From Gemmatimonadaceae bacterium (GTDB taxonomy: Bacteria > Gemmatimonadota > Gemmatimonadetes > Gemmatimonadales > Gemmatimonadaceae): 57,301 nt of DNA. Positions 23,508 through 32,958 of this stretch are shown one piece after another. Position numbers and translations under genes: made by a program. Below the pieces are notes generated by a model that saw nothing but the letters and a program-made list of their open reading frames with translations, made no database searches and was not told the origin of the DNA. The stretch covers positions 1-57,301 of the forward strand of contig DASUHB010000052.1 of the NCBI GenBank assembly GCA_036273715.1. Direction: 5' to 3'. Position 1 is the stretch's first letter. Each line of letters starts with the position of its first letter.

Positions 23508-24212
23508 CTACCGGAGCACCTTCACGAGCGCCACGATGCGCTCGACCTGTTCTTCCTGCGTCAGGTAGGTGGTGTCGATGAGCACGGCGTCTTTGGATTG
23601 GACCGTCTGCGTGGAATCGCGCGCGTCGCGTTGCACGAGGCGCTCGGTTTCTTCCGCGATTTCCTGATCGGCCGGCGAGCGGCCTAACCGTTGGATGAGT
23701 CGCCGGCGGGCGCGCTCCCACGGATCGGCAATGAGAAAAATTTTGAGATGCGCCTCGGGGAAGACCACCGTGCCGATATCGCGCCCGTCGACGACGACGC
23801 TCCGGCCGTTGGCGAGCGTGCGCACCTGCCCGTTCACCCAGTCGCGCACGCCGCGCATCTGTGCGACTCGCGACACGTGCTGCGTCACCGCGCCGCCTCG
23901 CATGTCCTGCTCGAGCTCGACGCCATCCACGAGCAGGACGAATGCGCGGCCTTCGTCGCGAGCCGACACGCGTCGGGCGGCACGGAGCACATCGGACTCG
24001 TCCCACTGATAGCCATCGGGCGACGCGCGCAGCACGGCGGCGGTCGCGGCACGGTAGAGTGCGCCGGAGTCGATGTGGTAGAAGCCTAACCGCTCCGACA
24101 CCCAGCGCGCCGTGGACGACTTGCCCGCCGCGGCCGGACCATCGATGGCGACGATGATCGGCGTGTGAGGATCGCGGATCCGCGGAACGTACGGCGGCGT
24201 CGGATGGCTCAT
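23508..24212 (-). CDS. cmk: Cytidylate kinase
   Basis: Phosphorylates CMP and dCMP. The 234-residue protein has the P-loop IVAIDGPAAAGKSSTARWVSERLGF, the HIDSGALYRAAT substrate region, the VVVDGRDIGTVVFPEA motif and the lid region with DPWERARRR and RDARDSTQT. I chose ATG 24212 (MSHPTPPYVPRI) since a start further upstream would enter aroA. It is the last gene of the dapE-to-cmk operon; its stop codon directly abuts the 59-bp tandem array. Confidence 0.95.
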   Translation of the reverse strand: MSHPTPPYVPRIRDPHTPIIVAIDGPAAAGKSSTARWVSERLGFYHIDSGALYRAATAAVLRASPDGYQWDESDVLRAARRVSARDEGRAFVLLVDGVELEQDMRGGAVTQHVSRVAQMRGVRDWVNGQVRTLANGRSVVVDGRDIGTVVFPEAHLKIFLIADPWERARRRLIQRLGRSPADQEIAEETERLVQRDARDSTQTVQSKDAVLIDTTYLTQEEQVERIVALVKVLR

Positions 24213-24240
24213 CGATCGACTCGGGGCGTGTCGTGTGCGG

Positions 24241-25500
24241 TCACGAGACGATCGCGCGGGCGATGTCGTCCCAGAATTGCGGATACGACACGGCGACGCA
24301 CGCGGTGTCATCGATGTCGATGGCGCTGTTGGGCAGCGCGCGCAGGACGCCGAACGCCATCGCAATGCGGTGATCGCCGTGCGTGACGACGCGCCCGCGC
24401 AGCGCCCGGTCGGAGCCCTCGATGCACATACCATCCGGCAGCTCGTCGGCGTTCACGCCGAGCGCGCGAAGATTGGCGACGACGGTGGCGATCCGGTCGC
24501 TCTCTTTGACGCGCAACTCTTCCGCGCCGCGGATGGTCGTGACGCCGCGCGCGCGCGACGCGAGACATGCGACGAGCGGAAGCTCATCGATCATCGCCGG
24601 CACATCGTCGCGGCCGAGCTCGATCGCCGCGAGCTCCGACGGACGGGCGACGATCGTGCCGACCGGCTCCCCGCCCTGCGCCTCGCCCGGATCGAGCGTG
24701 ACGTTCGCGTCCATGCGCGAGAGCGCGCCGTAGAAACCGGTGCGAGTCGGGTTGAGACACACATCCGGCAGCTTGATCTCGCCCTCTGATGCGAGCACGG
24801 CCAACGCCGTGAGAAACGCGGCCGAGCTGGGATCGGCCGGAATGCGCATGTGGAGCGGTGCGAGACGGCCGGCGGGCGCGAGGCGGACACTCGTCCCCCG
24901 CACGTCGACGGTCGCGCCTAACGCAGCCAGCATGCGCTCGGTATGATCGCGGGACCGCGCGGGCTCGTGCACCGTGACCGCGACGCCGGCGGCCACGCCG
25001 GCGAGCAGAATGGCGCTCTTTACTTGCGCGCTCGCTGTTTCCGAGCGCCACTCGATGCTCCGGAGATTCCCTCCGCGCACCGTCATGGGCAGCCCATCGG
25101 CGGGTGCGACATCGACCGTCGCGCCCATTTCGCGCAAGGGCTGGGCGATGCGGCGCATCGGTCGCCGGCTCAGGCTCGCGTCGCCGACGAAGCGGCTCGT
25201 GAACGGCAGCGCGGCCGCGACACCGGCGACGAGCCGCGTGGTCGTGCCGCTGTTTCCACACTCGAGATCGGCGACCGGCGCGGTGAGACGGCGCGGGCCG
25301 CGCCCAACGATTGTCACGTCGGCCGACAGCGGCGGGATGGGCACGCCGAGCGCGCCTAACACGCTGGCCGTGCTGTGGACGTCGGCGGAGGGCAGAATGT
25401 CCCGGATCCTCGATGCGCCCTCGCCGAGCGCGGCGAAAATCAACGCGCGGTGGGACAGCGATTTATCTCCGGGAACACGGATAACGCCGCCGACTTTCAT
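24241..25500 (-). CDS. aroA: EPSP synthase
   Basis: Makes 5-enolpyruvylshikimate-3-phosphate from shikimate-3-phosphate and PEP. The 419-residue protein starts MKVGGVIRVPGDKSLSHRAL, the S3P/PEP-binding motif. LECGNSGTTTRLVAGV (PEP-binding) follows, then PADPSSAAFLTALAVLASEG and the late segment with RVKESDRIATVVANLRALG. In the PEP loop, GNSGTT has no Ala after GN, so it resembles class II-like enzymes; sensitivity to inhibitors cannot be judged. It overlaps the tyrA stop by four bases. Confidence 0.95.
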   Translation of the reverse strand: MKVGGVIRVPGDKSLSHRALIFAALGEGASRIRDILPSADVHSTASVLGALGVPIPPLSADVTIVGRGPRRLTAPVADLECGNSGTTTRLVAGVAAALPFTSRFVGDASLSRRPMRRIAQPLREMGATVDVAPADGLPMTVRGGNLRSIEWRSETASAQVKSAILLAGVAAGVAVTVHEPARSRDHTERMLAALGATVDVRGTSVRLAPAGRLAPLHMRIPADPSSAAFLTALAVLASEGEIKLPDVCLNPTRTGFYGALSRMDANVTLDPGEAQGGEPVGTIVARPSELAAIELGRDDVPAMIDELPLVACLASRARGVTTIRGAEELRVKESDRIATVVANLRALGVNADELPDGMCIEGSDRALRGRVVTHGDHRIAMAFGVLRALPNSAIDIDDTACVAVSYPQFWDDIARAIVS

Positions 25501-26372
25501 GCGCGGCGCTCTCCGCCGTTGCCTCCAGCGGCCTCGCGCCGCCAGTTCATCGCGCGCTCCCAGATTGCGGCCAGCTCCTTCTCGTCGCCGGCGTCGAGCG
25601 TCCGCCGGAGCGTCGCGATGGCCGCTTCGAGCTGGGTCAACGCCGCACGCAGCTCATCCGGCGCGCCGCGGAGCAGCAGCGGCCAGGCGCCTAACGGAGT
25701 CGCGGCCAGGCGCGTCGTGTCGCGCGCGCCCGAGCCCGTGGACGCCGGGGCGACATCGGCGGCGGCCATCGTGTGCGCGAGCGCGGTCGCGGTAAGCTGC
25801 GGCAGGTGGCTCACCCACGCCATCAACCGGTCGTGGTCGGGCGCGGGGCGATAGTCGATCCGATGCGCCCCCGCCGTGCGCCACAGCCACTCGGCCGCCC
25901 GGCGCCCGCGCAGGTCGAGCCGATCTTCGATGCAGACGGTGGCGCCCACGAACATGTTGGCGCGCGACGCCGCAAACCCGTGGTCGTGCGACCCGGAGAG
26001 CGGATGCGTGCCCACGACGCCGTGCCAAGTCGCCTCGTCCGTGCCTAACGCTTCGCGGCGCTGGAGGCCGCCGACGTGAAAGATGCGCGTCGGAGGCAGC
26101 GCCACCTCGAGCACGGCGCTCGCCACCTCGGCGATCCGCCCGAACGGTACCGCGAGCACCACCGACGTCGTGCCCTCGCACAGCTCCGCGAGCGGCGACG
26201 CGCCGCCCGCAACGCGAATGCCCGCCTCCGCGGCCAGCTCGCGATCGCTGGTCGACGTGCTCCACCCCCGCACATCCACGCCTTGCGCCGTGAGCGCCCG
26301 TGCGAGCGAGCCGCCTATGCAGCCGAGTCCGACGATCGCAACCGGCCGTCGCGCACGCGTCGCCGATGTCAT
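25497..26372 (-). CDS. tyrA: Prephenate dehydrogenase
   Basis: NAD(P)-dependent oxidative decarboxylation of prephenate toward tyrosine. The 291-residue protein has the Rossmann motif VAIVGLGCIGGSLARALTAQG, VVLAVPFGRIAEV, the catalytic GVVGTHPLSGSHDHG, then a helical dimerisation half with DHDRLMAWVSHLPQLTATAL and STGSGARDTTRLA. There is no chorismate-mutase or ACT domain. Start at ATG 26372 overlaps the dapD stop by four bases. It links the lysine genes to aroA in one operon. Confidence 0.93.
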   Translation of the reverse strand: MTSATRARRPVAIVGLGCIGGSLARALTAQGVDVRGWSTSTSDRELAAEAGIRVAGGASPLAELCEGTTSVVLAVPFGRIAEVASAVLEVALPPTRIFHVGGLQRREALGTDEATWHGVVGTHPLSGSHDHGFAASRANMFVGATVCIEDRLDLRGRRAAEWLWRTAGAHRIDYRPAPDHDRLMAWVSHLPQLTATALAHTMAAADVAPASTGSGARDTTRLAATPLGAWPLLLRGAPDELRAALTQLEAAIATLRRTLDAGDEKELAAIWERAMNWRREAAGGNGGERRA

Positions 26373-27241
26373 CGCAGCAACTGCTCGAGCGCGGTGGAGG
26401 CGTCGGTTCCCGCGTCGCGATATTTCACGATCACCGGCGCCTGCACCGACAGGCCGAGGGCCTTGGCCCATTCGCCGGCCATGGGGCGGGTGCCCGGCAC
26501 GACGACGGCGCCGGCGGGAATCTCGAGCGGCGCGTCTCCGTTAGACCGATAGGTCGTTTTGCGCACGGCGTCGAACACCGGCACGCCGCGCGTGAGCACG
26601 ACGCCGGCGGCGAGCACGGCGCCCTCCCGGACCACGGTGCCTTCGTACACACCCGTGTTGCCGCCCACGAACACGTCGTCTTCGATGACCACCGGCGCGG
26701 CGTTCACCGGTTCGAGCACGCCGCCGATCTGGGCCGCGGCGCTCAAATGGACGCGCGCGCCGATCTGCGCGCAGGAACCAACCAACGCGTGCGAGTCGAT
26801 CATCGTGTTGGTCCCGACCCAGGCGCCGACATTGACGTACATCGGCGGCATGCAGACGACTCCCTTGGCGAGAAACGCGCCGCGCCTCACGGTCGAGCCG
26901 CCGGGCACGATGCGGACGCCCTGCGACTGCTGGATCGCCTGCGCCGGATAGAGGTGCTTGTCGAAAAAGCGAAACGACGACTTGCCGCCTAACGACATGT
27001 CCACGACGTGGCCGACGCGAAAGCCGAGGAGGATGCCCTGCTTCACCCAGGCGACGGCGCGCCACACGCCATCCTCGCCGCGCTCCGCCGCGCGCACTTC
27101 GCCCCGCTCGAGCGCGCCGAGCAGCGCGGTGACGGTTCGTTCCACGTCATCGACCGGCATGTCGGCGGCGGGCGTCTCGGCGAATTCGCCGATGCGCTGG
27201 CGCACGACTGCCAGGTCGGGGAACGGCATCGCATAGCTCAT
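26369..27241 (-). CDS. dapD: Tetrahydrodipicolinate N-succinyltransferase
   Basis: Uses succinyl-CoA to succinylate tetrahydrodipicolinate in the succinylase branch of the DAP pathway. The 290-residue protein has an N-terminal helical domain and a left-handed parallel beta-helix of hexapeptide repeats (about residues 110-240), with VCMPPMYVNVGAWVGTNTMIDSHALVGSCAQIG and GGNTGVYEGTVVREGAVLA as clear turns. The start MSYAMPFPDL overlaps the dapA stop (ATGA). Its presence implies the succinylated route, fitting a dapE-like gene at the head of the operon. Confidence 0.95.
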   Translation of the reverse strand: MSYAMPFPDLAVVRQRIGEFAETPAADMPVDDVERTVTALLGALERGEVRAAERGEDGVWRAVAWVKQGILLGFRVGHVVDMSLGGKSSFRFFDKHLYPAQAIQQSQGVRIVPGGSTVRRGAFLAKGVVCMPPMYVNVGAWVGTNTMIDSHALVGSCAQIGARVHLSAAAQIGGVLEPVNAAPVVIEDDVFVGGNTGVYEGTVVREGAVLAAGVVLTRGVPVFDAVRKTTYRSNGDAPLEIPAGAVVVPGTRPMAGEWAKALGLSVQAPVIVKYRDAGTDASTALEQLLR

Positions 27242-28131
27242 GCGAGCGCCCCCGCGGTCACGAGCGCCGCGCGCACATCGGGCGCGAGCTCCTCGCGGAG
27301 CGGGACTAACGGAAGCCGCAGCACGTTGCGCGCGCGGCCGAGCATCGCCAGGGCCGCCTTGACCGGAATCGGGTTCGACTCGATGAAGGCCGCCCGCATC
27401 CATGGCGTGAGCTGCTCGTGGAGGGCGCGCGCCGCGGCGAAGTCGCCGGAGCGGCAGCATTCGACGAGTCTCGCCATCGGCTTCGGCGTCGCGTTCGACA
27501 CCACGGAGATGATGCCGTCTCCGCCGGCGGCCATCACCGCCAGGGTGAGCGAGTCGTCGCCCGACAACACCGAGAAACGCTCCGGCCGATCGCGGATGAT
27601 GTCCATGATCTGCCCGAGATTCCCCGAGGCTTCTTTCACCGCGATGATCGAAGGAATCTCGGCCAGCGCGAGAGTCGTCCGCGCGTCGATGTTGCTCCCC
27701 GTGCGGCCGGGCACGTTGTACACGATCAGCGGCAGGTCGGTGGAGTCGGCGATCGCGCGGAAATGGGCGATGATGCCGCGCTGCGGCGGCTTGTTGTACA
27801 TCGGGCTCACGTGCAGCAGGTGCGTCGCACCCGCCTTGCGCATCTCGGCGGAGAGCGCGATGGCCTTGTGCGTGTCGTTCGACCCCGCGCCCGCGACGAC
27901 CGGAACGCGACCGCGCGCTTGGTCGACCACGATCTCGACCACGCGACGGTGCTCGGCCACGCTCATCGTGGCGGCCTCGCCGGTCGATCCGCACGGCACG
28001 AGGAAGTGTACGCCTTCGTCGATTTGCCAATCGACGATCGCCCGTAAGGCGCCTTCATCGATCGCGCCATCGGCGGCGAACGGCGTGGCGAGCGCAGTGC
28101 CGCAGCCGAAGAATCGCGTCGCAGGCGTCAT
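27238..28131 (-). CDS. dapA: 4-hydroxy-tetrahydrodipicolinate synthase
   Basis: Condenses pyruvate with aspartate semialdehyde. The 297-residue TIM barrel shows GCGTALATPF at the start, VPCGSTGEAATMSVAEH, the YNVPGRTGSNI motif with the proton-relay Tyr, and the Schiff-base Lys in IIAVKEASGNLGQ. The late GGDGIISVVSNATP completes the signature. Coupled by four-base overlaps to dapB upstream and dapD downstream. Confidence 0.96.
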   Translation of the reverse strand: MTPATRFFGCGTALATPFAADGAIDEGALRAIVDWQIDEGVHFLVPCGSTGEAATMSVAEHRRVVEIVVDQARGRVPVVAGAGSNDTHKAIALSAEMRKAGATHLLHVSPMYNKPPQRGIIAHFRAIADSTDLPLIVYNVPGRTGSNIDARTTLALAEIPSIIAVKEASGNLGQIMDIIRDRPERFSVLSGDDSLTLAVMAAGGDGIISVVSNATPKPMARLVECCRSGDFAAARALHEQLTPWMRAAFIESNPIPVKAALAMLGRARNVLRLPLVPLREELAPDVRAALVTAGALA

Positions 28132-28838
28132 GCTGATGGTCCCTCGGACAGAAGAAAGTCGCGCATCGTGTACACGCCGCGGCGGCCGACGAGCCAGCGC
28201 GCGGCCAGGAGCGCGCCTTGCGCGAACACCCGGCGATCGCGCGCCTCGTGGACCACGCGAATCTGTTCGAAGGCGGCGTCGAGCAGCAGCTCGTGCGTGC
28301 CGGGGACGGCGCCGACGCGCACGCTGCTCACCGGAATGTCGCTTCCGAAGGCCGTCGACGCGAGGCGCTGGAGGGCGAGTGCGGTGCCGGACGGCGCATC
28401 GCGTTTCGCCGCGTGGTGCATCTCGACGATGTGGGCGTCGAACGATTTCGCGCGGCCGGCGAGCCGCGCGGCCAGCTCGGCCACCTGCCAGAAGAGGTTG
28501 ACGCCGATGGCAAAGTTAGGCGACCACAGCATCGCGCCGTTGCCGGCGAGCACGTCTTCCTCGACCCGGGGCCGCTCCGCATCCCAGCCCGTGGTGCCGG
28601 AGACCACCGGGCACCCGGCGCGCACACACGCGCGCACGTTGGCGGGCGCGGCGCCGCCGGTGGTGAACTCGATGGCGGCGTCGGCGTTGCCCAACGAGCG
28701 CGCGGTGATGCCGGCACCGTCGTGGTTCGCGCCCGCATCGATCACGGCGGTGACCGTCCAGCCGTGCGCCGCCGCCAGGTCCTCGATGGCGCGCCCCATC
28801 CGGCCGTGGCCGATGACCGCCAGCCGCGCGGTGCTCAC
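28128..28838 (-). CDS. dapB: 4-hydroxy-tetrahydrodipicolinate reductase
   Basis: Reduces the DapA product with NAD(P)H. The 236-residue protein has a Rossmann N-terminus (LAVIGHGRMGRAIEDLA), EFTTGGAAPANVRACV, SGTTGWDAE, then SPNFAIGVNLFWQVAE and the catalytic MHHAAKRDAPSGTAL. It is shorter than the usual ~265 residues. The missing part lies between the Rossmann end and the catalytic domain, like the compact forms in some phyla. Overlaps lysC by four bases. Confidence 0.94.
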   Translation of the reverse strand: MSTARLAVIGHGRMGRAIEDLAAAHGWTVTAVIDAGANHDGAGITARSLGNADAAIEFTTGGAAPANVRACVRAGCPVVSGTTGWDAERPRVEEDVLAGNGAMLWSPNFAIGVNLFWQVAELAARLAGRAKSFDAHIVEMHHAAKRDAPSGTALALQRLASTAFGSDIPVSSVRVGAVPGTHELLLDAAFEQIRVVHEARDRRVFAQGALLAARWLVGRRGVYTMRDFLLSEGPSA

Positions 28839-30199
28839 GCGGCCTCCGGGCGGCGGTCGAAAAACTCGGCGTGGAGGGCGCGCATGGCGTCGCCTAACCG
28901 CTCGGCGTCGATGATGATGGTGAGGTTGATCTCGGTGGCGCTGAGCGAGATCATGTGCACGCGCATGCCGTGGAGAGCGGCCAGCGCGCGCGCCATGGTG
29001 GTGCTGTCGCCGCCCAGGCCGGCGCCGACGATCGCCACCACCGCGCGCTGGCGCTCGATCGACACGTCGCCTAACGCGCGCAGGTCGACGAGCAGCGCGT
29101 CCAGCCGCGCGGGATCATCCACGGTGACCGACACCGACACCTCCGACGTGGCCACGACATCCACCGACGTATGGTGGCGCTCGAACACCTCGAACAGGGT
29201 GCGCAGAAATCCGGGCGCAAGCAACATCCGCGAGGAGTTGACTCTGATCACCGTGACGTTGCCCTTGCCGGCGATCGCGCTCACGGCGCGGCGGGGCGCG
29301 TCGGCGGTGATGCGCGTGCCCCGCCCTTCCGGCCGTCGCGAATTGAAGATGAACACCGGGATGCCGCGTTGCACGGCCGGGGCGATCGTGCTCGGGTGCA
29401 GCACTTTCGCGCCGAACGTGGCGAGCTCCGCCGCTTCGTCGAACCGGATCTCCTGGATCAGGCGCGCACCCGGCACGATCCGCGGATCGGCGGTGAGCAT
29501 GCCGTCGACATCGGTCCAGATCTCGATGGCGTCCGCGCCTAACGCCGCGCCGAGGAGCGCGGCGCTGAAATCGCCGCCGCCGCGGCCGATCGTGGTCGTG
29601 ACGCCGGCCGGCGACCGGCCGATGAACCCGCCCACCACCGGCACGCGGCCGTGCGACAACATAGGTGCCAGTACCCGACGGGCGCTCTCGGTGATCGCGT
29701 CGAAATCGGGCACGGCGCGCGTATGCAATTCGTCGGTCACCATCACGTCGCGCGCGTCGACGAGCTCGACGGGCAGATCGTAGCGCCGGAACGCGGCGTG
29801 GACGAGCGCCGCCGACAGCAGCTCCCCGTAGGCGGCGATGGCGTCGAGGCTGCGCGGCGTGAGGTGGCCGAGCACCGACAGCGCCTCCGAAAGGCTGGCG
29901 AGCTCGTCGCACATCGCGCTCAGCTCGCCCCGCACATCGTCGGCGTCGCCGCCGTCGCCTAACAGCGCCTCCGCTTCGGCGAGGTGCCGCTCCCGCAAGC
30001 CCTCGATGCCGCGCAGCGCGACGATCAACTGCCCCTGCGCCGCCTGCTCGGCGGCGGCGAGCAGCTCGTTGGTCGCACGCGCGAGCGCGGACACGACGAC
30101 CACCGGCTGGCGCGGCGCGCGGCTGCGCGTGATGGCCGCGGCGCGGGCGATCGCCGCCGCGTCGGCCACCGACGTGCCGCCGAACTTGACGACGATCAC
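28835..30199 (-). CDS. lysC: Aspartate kinase
   Basis: Phosphorylates aspartate, the first step toward lysine, threonine and methionine. The 454-residue protein has [20 protein letters not shown] at the N-terminus and GGFIGRSPAGVTTTIGRGGGDFSAALLGAA with IEIWTDVDGMLTADPRIV in the catalytic half. Two ACT regulatory domains follow (about residues 300-450; VTVIRVNSSRMLLAPGFL and RAVVAIVGAGLGGDSTTMARAL), which normally bind lysine or threonine. I chose GTG 30199, which overlaps the asd stop as GTGA. Confidence 0.95.
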   Translation of the reverse strand: MIVVKFGGTSVADAAAIARAAAITRSRAPRQPVVVVSALARATNELLAAAEQAAQGQLIVALRGIEGLRERHLAEAEALLGDGGDADDVRGELSAMCDELASLSEALSVLGHLTPRSLDAIAAYGELLSAALVHAAFRRYDLPVELVDARDVMVTDELHTRAVPDFDAITESARRVLAPMLSHGRVPVVGGFIGRSPAGVTTTIGRGGGDFSAALLGAALGADAIEIWTDVDGMLTADPRIVPGARLIQEIRFDEAAELATFGAKVLHPSTIAPAVQRGIPVFIFNSRRPEGRGTRITADAPRRAVSAIAGKGNVTVIRVNSSRMLLAPGFLRTLFEVFERHHTSVDVVATSEVSVSVTVDDPARLDALLVDLRALGDVSIERQRAVVAIVGAGLGGDSTTMARALAALHGMRVHMISLSATEINLTIIIDAERLGDAMRALHAEFFDRRPEAA

Positions 30200-31284
30200 G
30201 CGCCGAGGAGTCCGCGCGCCACGAGCAACTCGGCGTTGAGCACCGACGCGCCGGCGGCGCCGCGGATCGTGTTGTGGCCTAACGCAACCAGCCGCAGATC
30301 GAGAATCGGGTCGCGGCGGACCCGGCCGATCGTGATCCGCATGCCGGCGCCGGCATCGGCGTCGCGCCGCGGCTGCGGACGGTCGACGTCGCGCGTCACC
30401 ACGATCGGCGGCACCGGCGCCGACGGCAGGCCCAGCGAGACGACGGCGCCGCGCCATCCCTCGTAGACCGCAACCGCCGCGTCGGGATCAGCCGATCGTG
30501 CGAGCCCGACGGCGAGGCAGACCGTGTGTCCGTGCTCCACCGGCACGCGCGTCACCTGCGCACTGACCACCATCGGCGCCGGCACGACGCCGTCCCCGCC
30601 TAACGAACCCAGCAGCTTGAGCGTCTCCGTCTCGATCTTCTCTTCCTCACCCCCGCCGATGTACGGAATCACGTTGCCGAGGATGTCGAGCGACGGCACG
30701 CCGGGATACCCGGCGCCGGATACCGCCTGGAGCGTCGTCACGAACACCCTGGAGACGCCGAATGCCTGATGGAGCGGCGCCAGCGCCATCGCCGCGACCA
30801 TCGTCGAACAATTCGAGTTCGTGATGATCGCGCCGGACCAACCGCGGCGAGCGCGCTGGCGGTCGATGAGCGCGAGGTGATCGGGATTCACCTCGGGGAT
30901 GAGCAGCGGAACATCGGGCTCGAGGCGATAGGTGCGCGCGTTGCTCAGCACGAACCGTCCGGCGCGGGCAAACGCGGCTTCCACATCGGCCGCCGCCGCG
31001 GCGTCGAGCGCGGAGAAGACGAGGGGCGCGTCGACGCACGCGGGATCGCACGGCGCCATGGGGAGCGATGCGACGCGCGCCGGCATCTCGCCGCCTAACC
31101 AGTGGGCCGCCTCGGCGTACGGTTTACCGGCCGAGCGCTCGGACGCGGCAAGCGAGCGCACCTCGAACCAGGGATGGTTCTGCAGCAGCCGCACGAACGT
31201 CTGCCCGACGGCACCGGTCGCGCCTAACACGGCAACCGGAATGCGCCGGTCTCGGGGCAGCGCGCCCTGCGCGGCGCTCGTCAC
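30196..31284 (-). CDS. asd: Aspartate-semialdehyde dehydrogenase, archaeal/fungal type
   Basis: Reduces aspartyl phosphate to the semialdehyde. The 362-residue sequence belongs to the archaeal/fungal subfamily: [25 protein letters not shown], the active-site Cys in [14 protein letters not shown], and the diagnostic [34 protein letters not shown]. The C-terminus has [15 protein letters not shown] and [12 protein letters not shown]. Start at GTG 31284 overlaps the dapE stop (GTGA). A reading frame runs on upstream to 31536 but overlaps the peptidase gene. Confidence 0.93.
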   Translation of the reverse strand: MTSAAQGALPRDRRIPVAVLGATGAVGQTFVRLLQNHPWFEVRSLAASERSAGKPYAEAAHWLGGEMPARVASLPMAPCDPACVDAPLVFSALDAAAAADVEAAFARAGRFVLSNARTYRLEPDVPLLIPEVNPDHLALIDRQRARRGWSGAIITNSNCSTMVAAMALAPLHQAFGVSRVFVTTLQAVSGAGYPGVPSLDILGNVIPYIGGGEEEKIETETLKLLGSLGGDGVVPAPMVVSAQVTRVPVEHGHTVCLAVGLARSADPDAAVAVYEGWRGAVVSLGLPSAPVPPIVVTRDVDRPQPRRDADAGAGMRITIGRVRRDPILDLRLVALGHNTIRGAAGASVLNAELLVARGLLGA

Positions 31285-32273
31285 GCGAGGAGCGCGCGCA
31301 CGATGCGCACATAGGCATCGACGGCCGCGCGCAACTCGCGCACGTCGATGAATTCGCGCGGCGTATGCGCGACGTGGATGGAGCCGGGCCCGAACAACAG
31401 CGGCGTGCCCCAGCGCGGCAACAACGGAATGTCGGTCGTGAACGCGACCGGCGCGGAGCGAAACCCGGGAAGGGTGTGAAAGCGCATCGCCGGAATGTGC
31501 GAGCCGTATTGGATCTCGGCACGGCCGTCCGCCCATCGTTCGATCATGCGCTTGATGGGCTCGACGTCTCCCACCAGGCGAAACATGAGCTCGCAGTCCG
31601 CGCGATCCGGAATGATGTTCGCCTCGGTGCCGCCGCGGAGCGTTCCGATGTTGACCGTCGTCTCGCCCAACACTGGATCGCGCGGCAGGTCGAGCGTACG
31701 CAACGTTGGAAGCAGATCGAGCATCGGCTCGATGGCCGACCGGCCGAGCTCCGGATACGCGGAGTGTGCGGGAATTCCAGAGGTCCTGAGATAAATGCGC
31801 AACGATCCCTTCGCCCCGGACGCGAGCGTGCTCTCGGTAGGCTCGCCATTGATCAGAAAGCGGCTCGTCGCGGGGAGCTGGTTGGCGGCGCGAGCCCCGT
31901 CGGAGCCCCGCTCTTCGCCGACTACGAACAGCAGATCGACCCGATGCTCATCATCGGCGGCGAGTTGATCGGCAGCCACAAGCATGGCGGCGGCGATGCC
32001 CTTCGCATCGCAGGCGCCGCGACCCTGGAGATGGTCTCCCTCGAGCGTCGGGCGGATGAAGGGCGGAACGGTGTCGAGGTGGGTCGAGAGGGTGACGCCA
32101 CCGCCGGCGCGCGAGGCCCAAACGTTTCCGCGGCCCTTGGTCACCTCCTGAACGGTGACGTTCCATCCCCGCGCGACGAGCCATCGGGCGACGAAATCGA
32201 CGGCGCGTCCCTCGTCGCCGGACGGCGACTCGATTGCCATGAGCTCGGCGGCGAGCGCGACGACGTCGGTCAT
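31281..32273 (-). CDS. M20 deacylase, probable succinyl-DAP desuccinylase
   Basis: A zinc amidohydrolase of the ArgE/DapE family, 330 residues. The metal ligands and catalytic acids are in THLDTVPP, GACDAKGIAAAML, FVVGEERGSDGA and the C-terminal IHVAHTPREFIDV. A dimerisation lid domain lies between (about residues 155-265). Family members deacylate acetylornithine, succinyl-DAP, acetyl-lysine or similar. The operon (asd-lysC-dapB-dapA-dapD) favours succinyl-DAP. It is the first gene of the nine-gene operon, so its promoter must lie in the 32274-32958 spacer. Confidence 0.85.
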   Translation of the reverse strand: MTDVVALAAELMAIESPSGDEGRAVDFVARWLVARGWNVTVQEVTKGRGNVWASRAGGGVTLSTHLDTVPPFIRPTLEGDHLQGRGACDAKGIAAAMLVAADQLAADDEHRVDLLFVVGEERGSDGARAANQLPATSRFLINGEPTESTLASGAKGSLRIYLRTSGIPAHSAYPELGRSAIEPMLDLLPTLRTLDLPRDPVLGETTVNIGTLRGGTEANIIPDRADCELMFRLVGDVEPIKRMIERWADGRAEIQYGSHIPAMRFHTLPGFRSAPVAFTTDIPLLPRWGTPLLFGPGSIHVAHTPREFIDVRELRAAVDAYVRIVRALLA

Positions 32274-32958
32274 GGCGCAACAAACTAGTCCGACGTGCAA
32301 TGCTATGCTACGGCGCTCTCGTGCACGTGGCGTTACCCTGTGCACGCCATCGATTCACGCTCGGCGATGACGGAGTTCTGACAAGTGCACGAGGCGGCTG
32401 CGTTGACAGCCGGAGGAAAAGTTCGTATGGTTGCAAGAGCCGAAGAGATGCCGAAGCTAACCAGTAATCAACATTCAGGTTGCACTTGATCTCTATATAT
32501 ACAACACATTGGCACTACAGCACTTCCTAATGAATATCAACATACTTCACCTGGAAGATGGTTACGTCGCTTTACGATACCATTTCGTCGTCGTTAGTCC
32601 ACGTCTGCTGCGGGGCCCGTAAGGCATTGCGTGAGGCACCGCCCTCGCATGCCGGCGTATCGCCGCACGCTCGTGTGAGTGCTGCACTGCCCTCGAGGGC
32701 GAGCGATTCTCCCTCTGACGGTGCCTCGTGTACGAGGCTCATGCGCATGTGGACGCCGGACGAGTGCGCGTCCAACGGGCGCGTCACGAATCTGTTGCGG
32801 TTGTATCTCGTCGAGCGGTTTGAGGCGCACGGCGAGTGCACACATGTCGTGTCGCTCGACGCGAGCGGGTGGCGATGTACGCGATCCGACCAGTGCGGCG
32901 CGGTACAATTCGCGAGAGCGGAGCACGAGCGGATGGAGACTCTGCACGGAGAATCACC
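32274..32958. other. Spacer with AT-rich patch upstream of dapE operon
   Basis: The first 50 bases should carry the dapE-operon promoter on the minus strand, but no textbook boxes stand out. Bases 32450-32560 are clearly AT-rich (CTCTATATATACAACAC near 32488) compared with their surroundings, hinting at a promoter or inserted DNA. A weak + strand frame (32558-32962, ending VVSLDASGWRCTRSDQCG and then HERMETLHGES) overlaps the DUF488 start and could be the end of a small Cys-containing protein; evidence for it is thin. Confidence 0.4.
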
